Assembly (NCBI RefSeq): GCF_000091045.1
Contig: NC_006685.1
Location: 419,001 to 483,000 of the forward strand
DNA length: 64,000 nucleotides
Reading direction: 5' to 3'
Source of the DNA: Cryptococcus deneoformans JEC21
Lineage: Eukaryota; Basidiomycota; Tremellomycetes; Tremellales; Cryptococcaceae
Shown here in pieces: positions 36,326-48,385 of this stretch. The notes under the pieces were generated by a model that did not search any database, had not been told where the DNA came from, and saw only the letters and a list, made by a program, of their open reading frames with translations. Positions within the stretch are counted from its first letter, which is position 1; every line of letters begins with the position of its first letter. The translations under genes were made by a program, and so were the position numbers.

Positions 36326-38620
36326 CTATTCAGGATATGCACACGTAATGGTTCGATTCACCTTCTGCCATAAACCACCACACGATCCTGTCACCCCAAT
36401 GAACCACGGTTTTTGCTCATTCCCTGACGGGACCACAATGTCAAATACCTCAATATCGGTCTCATCCTTAACACTCCCCTCAGATGATATCGTCAAATAG
36501 CCCCTCACTCTCCTGTCTTCACCTCTATAAAGTATTTGAAGCTTATGTTCCTTGCCATTACTGAGTTTAGGTAGGGTCCCAGGGGCTGTACAACCTATCG
36601 AGTTTCGATGATGGGCGTCCGGTGGAGAATGAACAGATATATGAGGGGTTGGCGGATCATCAGCATAATCTTGTGTGCGATACGTGTCAACTTTGCAGCG
36701 GAAGCAGATTAGCGTCTATATAGTGCCTGATTGTGCCCCATAAAAAAACGAAAGAAAAAGAAATCACCTTCAACAGCAAAATCTCCCTTACCCCCTAAAC
36801 CCGAATATCCCAATCCGTACCCCCCTAGGCCGAGGGCCTTCTTCGGCACAAATATAATACTTATTCCATCCGCCTCGCCTGCTCCAGGAGGGGATGTCAG
36901 ACGAAATGTTACGGTACACGAAAAGGTGTCACTCTGGTCGATAGGATGAGGATGAAATACCGCGGATGTCTGGCTGTTACCGGTGGTTAGTACAATGGTA
37001 CTTCCGTCCCAATGAGCGTCTCCAAAAGTGACAAGAGCTTGATTGTCCGATTCAAGATTAGAGACGACTGTCAATCATGAGAAAATCAGCGCCATGTCGC
37101 GGTTCCCGATGAATTTTGTCACGTACCAGTATATTGTGGCTTTTGAATGATCTTTGCATTTAAGCCCAACTCATCTCTCAACCTCTTCCAATCATCAGGA
37201 CCTGATATGCGCCCGATAAGCTCTGACTTTTCCGCCTCTCGCATTCGACCTTCTCTATCTGATATCCACAGTGCTTGCAATTGATCCATCACTTCCAGGC
37301 GCGAGCGTTGGGGCAGATCCATCTTTAGTCGAAGTGCAACCGTCTGCGCGAAGAGGGCCTAGAGGGGATAAGAAAAAAACATGGGAAATTCGAGGCTGTG
37401 GAGAGGTCACATCCGCTAGAACTCACACGTCGAAGGTCTCTTTCTTTCCAGCCTCGAGCACGGCGACGAAGGCGACAATCCCCGTCAAAATCATCAATAT
37501 ATGCGGCACTCACATCTTCGGCTCCATACTGACCGAATGCCCTACACAAAGGAGTTAGATTCCATGATAACCTGACCAAGACTATTTGAATTCTCAGGGT
37601 ACTCACAAACAGAACGCCTGCTTCTTTCCCCATCCCAGTGCATAGATCAGAGGCTTGTTTATGGCCCCTTCACTAAAAACAGCCCTTTAATGCGCAGTTA
37701 TCATTACAAGGAATGTCCTTACCATGGATCTACATGAACCCAATGTCGAAGAGCTGGAGACCAATATTCGCACCAAACATGATCTTCGCTGGGTCCTTCG
37801 TCTCAGTGAGCTCGTTTGGACAGGAAATCGGACGAACCTGTTCCATACATAACGAGATTCAATGCCTTTGGCCCGCAAGAACACATAAAATAAATGCGCC
37901 CATTCTCCACATCTTCCTTCTCTAGTTCTCAACAATGTACTGACCTTTCCATACCGCGGGAATCTTCTCTGGGCCGCGCAATTCTTATCCTTGCAGACAT
38001 GCAATTCCACCCTACCCGCACCTTCCCAGTGTTCTGTCCCATCTGGTGGAACGGTGCCAGCAGAAAACGTGGGTCCATCGCAAGTGGGGCATTTGATAGG
38101 ATCCACCCATCGCATATAATCATCTTTGAACCATCGGCACAAAGCCAGTACTTCGGCATCCACTTGACCAAAAGGTGTAAATGGAGGGTTTGATGAGATA
38201 AAGGCAATAGAGGAAGTAATATCTGGGACCAGTGCGCGAAGTTCGTACTCAGATACCCCTTGCATGCTGGGCTATGAATTCTGTCAGTCCATCCTGATGG
38301 CGAAAACAATATCCGCAGCTTACGTCGCCTCGAGGGTCTCGAAGACTATAGGTATGCTGTTGTAAATTCTTGATGACACCTTGCATATCATCGCTCACTA
38401 CAGACCTTCTTCTGCGGAAGGACGACAGCACTTCTAACTTGTGCGTCAGGAGATACTCCCGCCAGAGTCGATTCAGATCACCAACTTCCTTTGGAGAAGG
38501 GACAGAGAGCTGAGGGATTCCTTGGTAGATTCCAGCGGCAAGGGCTGCGGCGCAATAGTTCACGATATGAACATATGCCTGATAGTCTCGGAATGGGGAG
38601 TCCGAGGGCTGATTGAACAT
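36326..38620 (-). CDS. PNG1: Peptide:N-glycanase with C-terminal L-type lectin domain
   Basis: Cytosolic PNGase removes N-glycans from misfolded glycoproteins exported from the ER. The start at 38620 gives MFNQPSDSPFRDYQAYVHIV. The transglutaminase-like core is complete. Zinc ligands are CPTC and CKDKNC; the catalytic Cys is in REGRCGEWAHLF; after an intron come EDHVWCEYWSP (His) and WVHVDPCEG (Asp). The C-terminal 230 residues, after a helical linker (LEVMDQLQALWISDREGRMR), are not the animal PAW domain but a legume-lectin-like beta-sandwich: DTFSCTVTFRLTSPPGAGEADG, ISIIFVPKKALGLGGYG, then VEVDTYR and DDPPTPHISVH, ending WFIGVTGSCGGLWQ. The exact last exon is uncertain, since a donor-like GTGAAT follows LWQK. 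Confidence 0.87.
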
Positions 38621-39056
38621 GATCCCAGGTTCCTGAGGATGAATTCCTGAGACGACTCCTAATTGGCCGCGCAATCACGAACTAAGAAAGAGGTAGGATC
38701 GCTTTTACTTCTTACGCTTCTAATTTATTCCTTCACTTTATTGGAGGCGCCCATGACAATAATACAAAAAAACATTTCCCTAGAAACGTGCGCATCACGT
38801 GCGGCTTGTTTCGACGACTGTTTCCGCTCCACAAAAAATGCGTATACACGACAACTTCCAATATTAATTCCCTTCATCTGCGAACTGTTCAAATAAAAAT
38901 AATCAAATTACTTGCATGCTGTATGTCCAATCATCTAATGTATCACCATTTATAATAAACTCCTTTCGACTTTTCTCAAGATACCGGACTATCCAAAAAT
39001 TAAAAATTAAAGACGAATCGTACAGGGGAAGTTATACAAAGCATTCCTGAGCATGA
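38621..39056. other. Intergenic region PNG1 promoter / Bim1-like 3' end
   Basis: The 436 bp contain the PNG1 promoter on the right side of its start and the 3' UTR of the next minus-strand gene. The stretch 38880-39010 is AT-rich. Nothing else was recognised. Confidence 0.4.
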
Positions 39057-40060
39057 TCAGAGACGCTCCTTGGTGGGTACGCCAGAGGATACAGACTCGT
39101 GGTCGTGCACGACAGCCTGCTTCTTCTTGCCAAAACGAAGGAGACCAGACCACCACAATAAGCCAGCGATGACGGCGAAAACGAAGATAGTGACTGAGGC
39201 GCCGATACCACCACCCTCGGCGGCACTGAGCTTAGAGCCAGACGAGGAGCTAGAGACATGAGGGTTGGTGGAGCCGCTGGATGTTGAAGCAGTTCCGGTG
39301 GTACCGCTAGAGGTGCTTTCGGAGGTAGTGGTGTTACCGAGGTGAAGAGACTCCTCAGAAGAAGCAATCTCAAGCTCGGAAGTGTAGTTGCCACAGACGT
39401 ACTGCTCGTCGGTAGTAAAGCTGGTGGCCGAAACGAGACTAACATCGGCACACTGGTAGTAGTAGGTGTCGGCTCCATCAAGCTAAGTCCTTGTCAGTCG
39501 CTTGTTGAGGTCGTTTATCTTTTTACTAACCTGGTAGATGACCAAAAGAGTAGCGTTATCGCCCTCAGCGAAGCCCAAAGAGGAAAAATCGGGAGCATCC
39601 TGACAATAGTGTCCGGCAGCGATGTCGAGAATGGAGTTAGAATAAGTGCTGAATGAATGGAACAGGGTAGGATCGGATTCAGATGTCCAAAGAATGTTAA
39701 CATTTGTAGCATCGGTCTGTTGAATCAGGGCAACATCACCACCGGCTATCATGATTATTTTAGCTGCTGTTGCATTGAAGTGGTTAAAACTTAAGGACTC
39801 ACACAAAGGGTAAGAAGTCCTGTTGACCGGGTCGAAACCACCACACGGAGCTTCAGAGGCGGTGGAGGCTGAGAAACCACGAGGCTCGGGGAAGGCAAAA
39901 GCGACGGGACTCGTGTCGAAGTCCTGTGTATCGATGATCAGTCACCAGGCTAGGTGGAGGGTGCGAAACTCACAGTGATTGCCGCCCTGCGTTGAACACT
40001 GATAGCAGAAGCCGCAGAGGCAGCCATGGCAGCGGTGAATGTGAAGCGATTAAAGATCAT
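39057..40060 (-). CDS. Bim1-like (X325/LPMO-like) membrane-anchored protein
   Basis: Four exons encode roughly 270-290 residues. A signal peptide (MIFNRFTFTAAMAASAASAI) leads into a domain with the hallmarks of the copper-acquisition Bim1/X325 family: FAFPEPRGFSASTASEAPCG, then GFDPVNRTSYPLSGGDVALI, then a beta-rich part with four Cys (HYCQDAPD, YYYQCADV, YVCGNYTS). In that family the mature protein starts with a copper-binding His; here the likely cleavage leaves no His near the N-terminus, so copper binding by the usual brace is doubtful. A Ser/Thr/Gly-rich stalk, one transmembrane helix (SVTIFVFAVIAGLLWWSGLL) and a cytosolic tail (FGKKKQAVVHDHESV) replace the usual GPI signal. Family membership rests on motif similarity alone. 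Confidence 0.65.
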
Positions 40061-40149
40061 GGTATTCTGTGTGATCGTTGTAGGCTTAACCTTTTTAGAG
40101 ATGAAATGTAAAGCTGTCGCGATATCGATGAGAGTTATTCATTTTCACC

Positions 40150-40290
40150 TTCTTATATATACCTCTTTAAAAGGTAGAGCTGATGCTGCTGACTCAACCG
40201 AAGGACGTACCCGCCCAATCACAGCAATAGACGTGTATCGGCCGGTGGTTTTTTTCTCAAATCGAATGCGAATCACATTCATTTTCCTAT
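40150..40290 (-). promoter_or_regulatory. Promoter of the Bim1-like gene
   Basis: On the minus strand a TATATATAAG box lies at about 40154-40162, roughly 95 bp upstream of the ATG. CCAAT sequences occur at about 40217 (plus-strand orientation) and 40287 (minus-strand orientation). A strong TATA suggests regulated or high expression. Confidence 0.5.
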
Positions 40291-42411
40291 TGGTTTGCGA
40301 TGTCGGGAGTCATTTGTACTTTATTTCCAAGAACCTTGGCCTACAACTCAAAGTCGACATAGTCACGTCGAAAGTAAGGGCATGAGAAGATGAAACTTCA
40401 TAGAATATTACTGCGGTCGCTGAGAATTCAGCCGAAGGAAATCAATGTTCTTGGCAAAAGTGGAGATTTGTAGGTACTTGACTCTGAGGTTCATGCAGGA
40501 ACAGGAGAAGAAGACGAAGGCACGCCGGAAATAATATTACTTGCTGCGTGGATGCATGTGACATTAAAGCGGAGGCACGGTCTCCCGCTTATCTGATAGT
40601 AGCAGAAGGACCTGAACGAGCGGCCGACAGGGTTGAAAAGCCCTTGGCAGGAACGGGTGAAGAGATAATAATTATGGTCGGTCGCGGTGGAGGTTGCGAA
40701 TGTCAACTAAGTCGGCCGATGTTGCATGCAGGGACACATGGAGAATGAGGACGTGGTCCTGCCCCCCTGATATTACTACGTACCAATATCTATCCTCACC
40801 TCAAGTTAAGCTTCAAGAAACTACCCCGATCTGTCCTCCGGTAACGCGAACTGTAAGAATAGGCAGTTTGCATTCCTCCAAAAGCTGCTAGTACCGACGA
40901 CCACCGACGGATCCTATGAATTTTTTAATCCAGCACATAGACCGTAGTAGACTTTCCTGCTGTATGCCAGACTCACTGTGGTATAATAGCAATCCCCCAA
41001 TAAGAATGATGAATGGTAGCCGCAATTCATCACAGGCCCTGAAAGGTACGACATATCATCGGCAAACAATCATGGCAGCCGATGAACGAGGATCCCCCGG
41101 ACCACTAATTAAGTGCTCCGTCTATGCCCGATATAATATATCGTATATAGCTATAGACAATGGGCAACAGGAAGCAAATTCTGTATGGGAATTTCCGCAA
41201 ACCTGTCAAAATTGACGTGTTTGATTGAAAGTTGCCGGACAGGCCCTAAAAAGTTGTGGATACCAAGGAAGGTGAGGGACATCATGTAGATTGTAGCTCA
41301 TAAAGATGGACGAACGAGGTACGTAATAGTTGCCAGTGGTGCTAGTGCTGAAGTTTATCTGATATCTTCCACTACCACGTGAAACGTTTGCTCGATGATC
41401 TGTCGAAACCATGGGCGGCTCATCCAGGTGGATTTAACCAAACAAGTACAAGTCTTTCATAAGCGCTTCTTCTATTTGGGCTGATATAGATATTATTATT
41501 GGAGTACCCCATGTCTCTACTAGTCTTTCATTCATCAGCTAGCGACAGTTCAGTCAGCCTGAATACTAACAGTGACCTGCAAAAGAAAAAAGGAAGCTGC
41601 CCGACTTTGTCACTGAGACTATGGTTGACGAGATTGCCATGTAGGGCCGAGACTCCTGGACGACGGAAAGACTGGAAAAGCGCGAAGGCAATCTCGAGAC
41701 CCGAGAACTGATGATGGGGACTGGCAAGGTTTCTTTTTTGTTCCCTTCTTGAGGTCGGTTTTCGAACATGGATAATGCAATAATCGTACATGATGGGGCG
41801 ATCTCTTGATCTTGAAACGTCAGAAGCGAGAAAATAGGTAAATACAAATATCAGATGATTGACACAATTGGGCGAAGAGGGACTCGCGATTAAAGAGGAT
41901 CTTCGACCCCTTCTTCTTGTGCATATGAAGACGAGAAAAAAATTGACATAAGCTGCGTTTATCACGTATAAACGAAAGAGCCTCTAATGATTGGATAACG
42001 GAGACAATATGTTGTATATATAATATGCATGAAGTATAAAAGGGGAATCCAAGGCTTGATAAAATTAGTAAATATAACATTGGTATTTGTCTACCCGCAG
42101 CAACGTGGGGAGGATCTTACTTCCTTACATCGGATGGTGTCTACTCGCAAGGTTCCAACACGCACTCGCAACTCCTCCGAGGTCAAGCAAGTTCAGAGAG
42201 AGGTAAAATCAATATACCAGGAGGTTGGCAGGCGAAGAAAATAGTGGCAAGGACAGAACATCTACTTGTACTGGCCCGGAAGGATGGACAGGAGGACGGG
42301 CTATTTTCGGGGGGATGGAATGAACATGGTAATCTGGCGATGGGAGATGAAAGGACAGAGATGCGTTGATCAACCTACGGAAGCACCGACCACTATAATT
42401 ACAGTCTACCT
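40291..42411. other. Gene-poor 2.1-kb interval
   Basis: This is the largest gap in the window. It lies between the promoter of the Bim1-like gene and the stop of the SGNH gene. Only short open frames occur; the longest with an ATG (40916-41215, 99 codons) shows no family resemblance or splice-supported extension. An AT-rich, partly self-complementary stretch sits at about 41131-41160. It could hold a long regulatory region or a non-coding RNA; neither can be shown from sequence. Confidence 0.4.
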
Positions 42412-44966
42412 CTAATCGTGCATAATAGCAAATAGCCTGAATTCAGTTCCTCCCATGGGATCAAGCGTGTCCTCAAGTATCTCGCAGGTAAGCGTATGTT
42501 TCCCCGGTTCCAAACCGACTGCTATCTCTTTCACCCTATCGTTCCGCAGCAGAATGAGCGGTCGTACTATACAAAGACGACAGTCACAACTCACATTCCC
42601 ATATTGCGCTTGTCCAGCTTCCACCAACCATCAACTCTCTGGCCGCCATCTCTATCATCATCGATCCAACACCACACTGACCCTAGCCCGAGCTTCGCAC
42701 TCCGTTGATAACCAATGAGAATTGAACCACCTGCTTGAGGGTTTTGTTTAGCATTAGGCTGGGAGATGTAACGTCTGCCTGGCAAGGTCGGCGAGGTAGG
42801 ACGTGGTTGATGGGATATGGCAGAGCTCCAGATTTTGCGCAGGCCTGCCGAGCGGTGGGCCAGGGAACCACGAGGGAATTCTTGTTCGACAGGCATGTCG
42901 TCTTCACCCTCAGTTTTGTGGACTTGTGAAGGCGTTTCGGCGGTTATATCGTCAGCGCCATCAAGGAGGAATGCAGAAGGATCATCTGAGATCAAGGGTT
43001 CTTGAGGCAGAGATATAGTAAAGTCGAATATAGCTCTGGATCCGGGTTCTCTGGCAATGAGATATCGTTTTTCTTTCCAGGACCATTCCGACCTTTGTAA
43101 ATGTGTGAGCAGCAATAAAAGGAAATGTAAAAGGAACATACCACCCATGAGATCCTTCTGCCAAAGTTAGACCTTTGTAGGTTCCTTCACTAAAGTCATC
43201 GACGAGACTGGATACTTTACCATGCGTTTTGCCCGAGTTTTGTGACCGACATACAGGGGCATGGCGCATATCTGCTTTATCTGGATTGAACAGGCCTGTC
43301 AAGGTGGTCTAGCCATGCAGCACATGTTCATGTCAGTAAGAAAGAGCGAATTGTAAAAGTACTCACCGCTGGGACGTCCATGATTCTTACTGTAGGTTTT
43401 TTAGGCGTGGATGTAAGTCGACCAAGTGCGCTAAGGCCATATGACGTCGAACGATCAATCTGTTCATGCAGATATCTGATAACAAGCCCCGCAGCGAGAG
43501 AGTGGCCGATTGCCGATATCTGCTCGAGAGTGAGTTCGTGGCGTACGAAAGTCAAAGGTAGGAGGGAGAGCGCCTCACATGCATGACATCGACTGGGACC
43601 CCTCCCCATTCCTTCACTTTCGGATCGCCCATAGCTACGTCATCCCCCGTTCTAAACCATCTTCTCATCTGCTGCTGAGGATCTGCAAGAATGCGAGGGA
43701 GGACAACGTCTCGTATTGAGAGCGATGGCACATCATAGAAGGAGAGGACATCATTGTGAAAACTAGAAGACGAGAGTAACGACGGGAAGAGGGTAGTGAA
43801 TGTTCTACGATGAATTTGTTAGCAGCAACAATGAGGTTGGATACAATGGTAGAGTACACACTCAATATTGATGAGGGCGGGTTTGTTCTCCAACTCTAGC
43901 AAACCTCTTACCAAGTGCTCATACTGGCTAAATACATCAAATTCTAGCAAGTCATTGATTCCTAGTTCAAGTAATACTAGGTCAGCATCTTCAGGTATAT
44001 GTTCCTCTGAGAAAGGTATAGGGTCAGATCTATATTTTATACACTCGCGTTTGCTAATAAAAAGCATTACTCACTAAAGCACCAACCAAAGTAAGCAGCG
44101 CCTACGCCGCCTTGAGCGCCATTGATGAACCTATTGTCGGGGTTAGGGAAGGTCTCGTTCAACCACTCAAATATCTGCACGTGAAGGTTTTCATGCGAGT
44201 AAAGAGTGCTGGCCCCCAAGTGTACAAGTGGTGCGATAGGATGAGAGACATTCTTCCCTTGATTTTCCTCGATAGCTGATCCGGTAGGTTCGAGCTCAGA
44301 TTGAGCAGATGAAGGTATTACCTCGGTAAGGTCAATATTATCCTGAGGACTGTCATCTGGGACATCACTGGGTCTGACCGAGTCCCCTTCAGAGGATCGG
44401 CGAAAGGTATTGTGGACTAATTGGGATGGCTTGGGAGGTGTGAGTCCACGGCCTTTTGAGACTGAAGTGAGTCATTAGTGCTGAAAATACAAACTCATAT
44501 CCTGTAAACACATACCACTACCACCAATAGATGCTACAGTGAATGCCTTGCCGGAACGAGCTTTGTCCAAAAAAGCTTGTACTCTTGCGCTTGTCCCTGA
44601 ACGAGAGTCGGCCACGGTTTCTACTCCACTGTCTCCACATGTCACAAGGAAGCAAGCTTACCTTCATGTTGTAAGGCTCTTCTAAACTCCCATTCTCTAC
44701 CACACGTTTTAGTATTATAATTAGTCTCAAATTCGCTGGTGACGAACGCACACTCACCTCATGGCATCCTCTTCTGCATTTCCTGAAAGTCTTGACGCAG
44801 AGACCCCAACATTGGCACCAGCTTTTTTAAAAATGTCAATCATATACCCCCGACTCTCATCATGACTTGCAAACGACAGGAACAGTAGGCCCAATATGAG
44901 TAGGAGGCATACAAGTACGAAGATGGGTTTAGGTAGGCGGTAGGGGCTGAGTATTGGGGAGAACAT
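42412..44966 (-). CDS. SGNH/GDSL-hydrolase-like type II membrane protein
   Basis: The start at 44966 gives MFSPILSPYRLPKPIFVLVC, with a signal anchor at about residues 14-35, so the bulk of the protein should face the Golgi lumen or cell exterior. The SGNH blocks are all present: block I FTVASIGGSVSKG (catalytic Ser), the Gly block NGAQGGVGAAYFG, block III LLELGINDL (Asn), and block V DVMHISAIGHS (Asp and His as DxxH). A C-terminal region of about 250 residues (ASRAIFDFTI-type beta strands, VGLEPGKHTLTCEILEDT) resembles a carbohydrate-binding-like beta-sandwich, but this is not certain. Enzymes of this layout de-acylate or acylate glycans; a role in wall or capsule polysaccharide acetylation is conceivable but unproven. 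About 650-700 residues, ten or so exons. Confidence 0.75.
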
Positions 44967-45505
44967 CACTGGGGCGAAATGGTTGGTATCAGCAGCGGGA
45001 TGGTGTGCTGCTATTGGGGTATATGGTGTGCTTGCCGCACATGTAATAGATATATGGATTATAGAAGCAGGTGTACTGAGGCGGATGTGGTGATAAGGAG
45101 TAAAAATCCCCCAAACCGGAGGGCGATCACATGGACGTTCTGAGCAATTGTCTGAGTCAGGGGAGCCAAATAAACCTAAAATCACCAACTTTCTCTCGTC
45201 AATCGTCGTTCCTGAAAATCACTTTTTCGACCTTGTTCTGGATCTTTTGTCAATATTCCTGAGCTTTCCATTCTGAGATCAGGTCCCTCTTCGCTTCTCT
45301 TATTACAAAATTAAGAAAGAGAATCGTATTTTGTCTACCCCTAGCACTATTTTCTGCACTTACTCGATACCTATTGTTGCATAATTTTGAAAATCATGAA
45401 AAGTTCATATTATGCCATGTTAGCTCTACAAGATCATTGCACGGTGTGGCCATGTGCACACCGTGCACTCTCATCCAAAGCACTCCTTCTAAGCTTCAAA
45501 AAACT
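44967..45505. other. SGNH-gene promoter / DNM1 3' UTR
   Basis: The 539 bp comprise the upstream region of the SGNH gene and the DNM1 3' UTR. The one clear feature is a hairpin in the DNM1 3' UTR at 45438-45467, described separately. Confidence 0.45.
45438..45467 (-). other. Hairpin in DNM1 3' UTR
   Basis: A perfect 11-bp inverted repeat (TGCACGGTGTG / CACACCGTGCA) encloses an 8-nt loop, starting 38 nt past the DNM1 stop codon. The RNA stem would be stable. It could affect mRNA stability or localisation, or be an RNA-binding-protein site; function unknown. Confidence 0.75.
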
Positions 45506-48385
45506 TTATGTACTCTTCAGCGACACCTCGCTCAGCACCTTAAACGCTTCCTTGTAGGCATCCAACAGGGCTTTGACCCTTGTCCGTTCTGAAACAAGCG
45601 CTTCGTCCTCGAATAGCAGGTCGGCGAATAGTTCGGGCTTGTAGAGCTGAGTGACAAGACGTTGTTGGATCGCGTCACGAGAAAAATTGACCTGGCAAAA
45701 TGTAAGCATGGTGGAATTGTTGAGCAACTTAAAGAGGATGTTACTTACCAGCAAGTGCATGATCGCCTTGGGGACCAGATCCTGTATGGTTTGCCTTGTG
45801 ATACCAAAATAGCTGGCGATCAAGGATCGAATCAAGGTAGTTTCCATTTCCTCTCGAGGAGTGAGCTGCATTTCGTCCCCAGTTGTCTTCCGTTCATTAG
45901 CCCGACAATTCATTGGCACAACTTCTAGGATTCGACTTACAGCTTCGAGATGCTTTCCCAAACTCTTCATGTCGAATGAAGCACTGTTCTCAAGACGTCC
46001 GCCCCTCCTACCCCCAAGGTCAGGCAACAAATCCTTCTCTCTCTGCTGGGGTTGGTACTGCCCCTGTGCATGATGCTGCATAACGTGGCTTTTGCCCAAA
46101 GCTCGTTGTACACTACCAGCATCCTCCCCTGCGCCGTTACGTCCGCCGAGGAAGTAGTTGAGGAAAGTTTCCTTGGCAGTGTGGGGTGAAGTACCAGCCA
46201 TGTTATGCGCAGATGCCGCGCCGAGTAAAGCGTTAGCCCCTTGCCTTGCGCCGGAGGTATGACCAGAATGTGACCCAGAGGCTGTCCGGATGTGCTTTCT
46301 AGACTTGGTTTCTTTCCCTCCGAGAGCTGTGGTAGGCCGCCTAATATCGGGAACGGAAGCAGAGGCAGACCTGGGATGGGTCACGTAACCATTAGGAGCG
46401 GATGCTTCAGACTCTGCCTCAGACTCTTCATCGTCCACTTCACTTGTAGCTTCTTGCACCTTGGAAATCTGAGTAGTGGGAGGGGCACCAGCTCGTGCAA
46501 TGGCGGCGGAACCGGCAACAAAGTCGGGGTGATTAGTGTTGATATAAGCCGCTTGGATGGAGATTAAAGAGGAAACGTAATCAGAGGTAGGGCCAAGACG
46601 CTCGCGAAGAAGGTCGGACACAACCTCCACAAGCTGTGTAAGGAGGCGGGGGAAGCGTTGAAGTTCCTGCATATCTTGTAAGCTCGTCTCTCGGCGAAAT
46701 TCAGGAAGACACGCACGGGGCTGGTACAGTTGTGACAAATTTTCATCAGCTCTTCGTAGACTAACTCGACACATCTCAGACTTGGAGCTTCGAGCAACTT
46801 GATCTGTGGTTTTACCAATAAATCGAACGCGACCTCGGGGACGAACAAGCTTGGTCTTGGACCGGTCGAGTTTCGAATCGCAGTCCTGATGTCTGCAAGT
46901 GAAAGATTGTGGGCGGGGTCAATGCCTTGCAGGGCGTGTCCAAAGACTTCGTTGAAGATGTAGTAGACGCGAGCACCTCCTGAAAGTTCCTTGGTAGAGA
47001 TTTCAAGGGACGTTCCTTCAATAGAGGAGACAAAATCTTTTGAGAACTCGGTCATAAGTTTGAGAATGAGAGATCCCTATCACACTAGATCAATTCTCTG
47101 CACACTAGGCCTAGGACTTAACAAAGACGTACACGGTGTTGCTCGCCAAGGAAAGTGGCATCACCGAAAGCGTTGAGCTCTTGCTGAGTCTGCCCCATAA
47201 GAGTGTTCAACCTAGCCTTCATGTCCGGCAATTTCTCCCGGATATGGTTCATCAAGACCTGAAACCATATCAGCTTTCGGCAATTTCTTAAAAAACTTCT
47301 ATCAACAAACATGATTGAGAGTCTTTGCAAGATATTTTGTCCCACATCGGTGTGCAATGTTTCTATAGACAGGGTGTGTCCTGAAGAACTCTTCTTCCTT
47401 CGCCCTGGCGTCCTCCATGGGGAGATTTTCATTGATATCCTGCTGACTCCTATTCACCACACCCACGAAACCGAGTTTCAGTGGGTAAGTCCTGCCAGTA
47501 AGAATGTCGAGAGCATTAGTACCGGCATCCATAAGATCGAGCTTTGTGAGAACACCAAGTGTACGAAGGCCACGAGGGTCTACGGAACGGGCCAACTTTA
47601 GGGCGTCAGAGTTGGCAAGGTCAACATTGGCGGGCGAGACCGCAAGGATTACCCTACAGAAAAAATCAACTTGATGGAATGGCGAGATCGGCAATACACT
47701 TACGCGTTGGGTTTGGAGATGTAATCAAGAACGAGATTTTTGATCTGCCTTTCAATGTCAGTGGGCTGATCGCCCACAGGCACCTTTGTAAGACCGGGCA
47801 AATCAACAAGAGTCAAGTTGAGGACGCCAGGACCATAAATCTTGAGGTTGATTGGAAGCTTGGAAACGCCCTAAAATTGCCAGACATGTCAGCTGAAACC
47901 TACTTTTTGACATCTACCAGATGAAAGCGCACCTTGTTTTGACCAGCAACCCTGAAAGTCTCTGCCTCAATTTCTTTACGGATCTCCTCAAAATCGGTGA
48001 ACCTCCTATTAATATGCAAGAACTCTGCATACTCTGCTCCAGTTCCCTCCCCCATAGATCTGCCACCTGGGCGCATGACACCCGCTCCAGCTGTAGGTGT
48101 CTGGTCCAAATTGGGTAAGTATCCATCATCAATGTTCTCCAGCGTGCGTGGAGAAGAACGAGGAGGTGTATGAATGAGTTGAAGTATGAGAGGCCGCCTG
48201 GTGACGATACCCGACCCTCGAGGCAGGAAATCTCTACCAACAATAGTTTCCAGTACGGAAGACTTTCCAGAGGATTGGGACCCGACGACGACGATTTGCG
48301 GAAGATCTACCGCGTCGCCCCCAATGGCGTTGAACGTATCCTGAAGCTTGTTGACAAGGGCGATGAGATCACCGTCCATTGACAT
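45506..48385 (-). CDS. DNM1: Dynamin-related GTPase Dnm1
   Basis: Dnm1/Drp1 assembles on mitochondria and peroxisomes to drive fission. The start at 48385 ([19 protein letters not shown]) is followed by the G1 P-loop [20 protein letters not shown] and [15 protein letters not shown]3 is [16 protein letters not shown] and G4 is [19 protein letters not shown]. The signature [14 protein letters not shown] and [17 protein letters not shown] match Dnm1 rather than Vps1. The stalk/middle domain ([20 protein letters not shown]) follows, then a variable B-insert of about 170 residues rich in Ser/Gly/Ala (46050-46470), and the GTPase effector domain at the C-terminus, ending SEVSLKST. Total about 830 residues, with introns of 50-60 nt. 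All motifs are intact. Confidence 0.94.

Noticed and set aside
41131..41165. AT-rich self-complementary stretch suggestive of an origin or element end
   Set aside because: Pairing is imperfect and no matching partner repeat or consensus was found.
40916..41215. 99-codon ATG open frame on the plus strand
   Set aside because: Composition and sequence show no domain, signal or conserved block, and no splice partner was found; a chance frame in a long gap.
44967..45188. N-terminal extension of the SGNH protein
   Set aside because: It depends on a non-ATG start; the ATG at 44966 places the signal anchor at the usual position.
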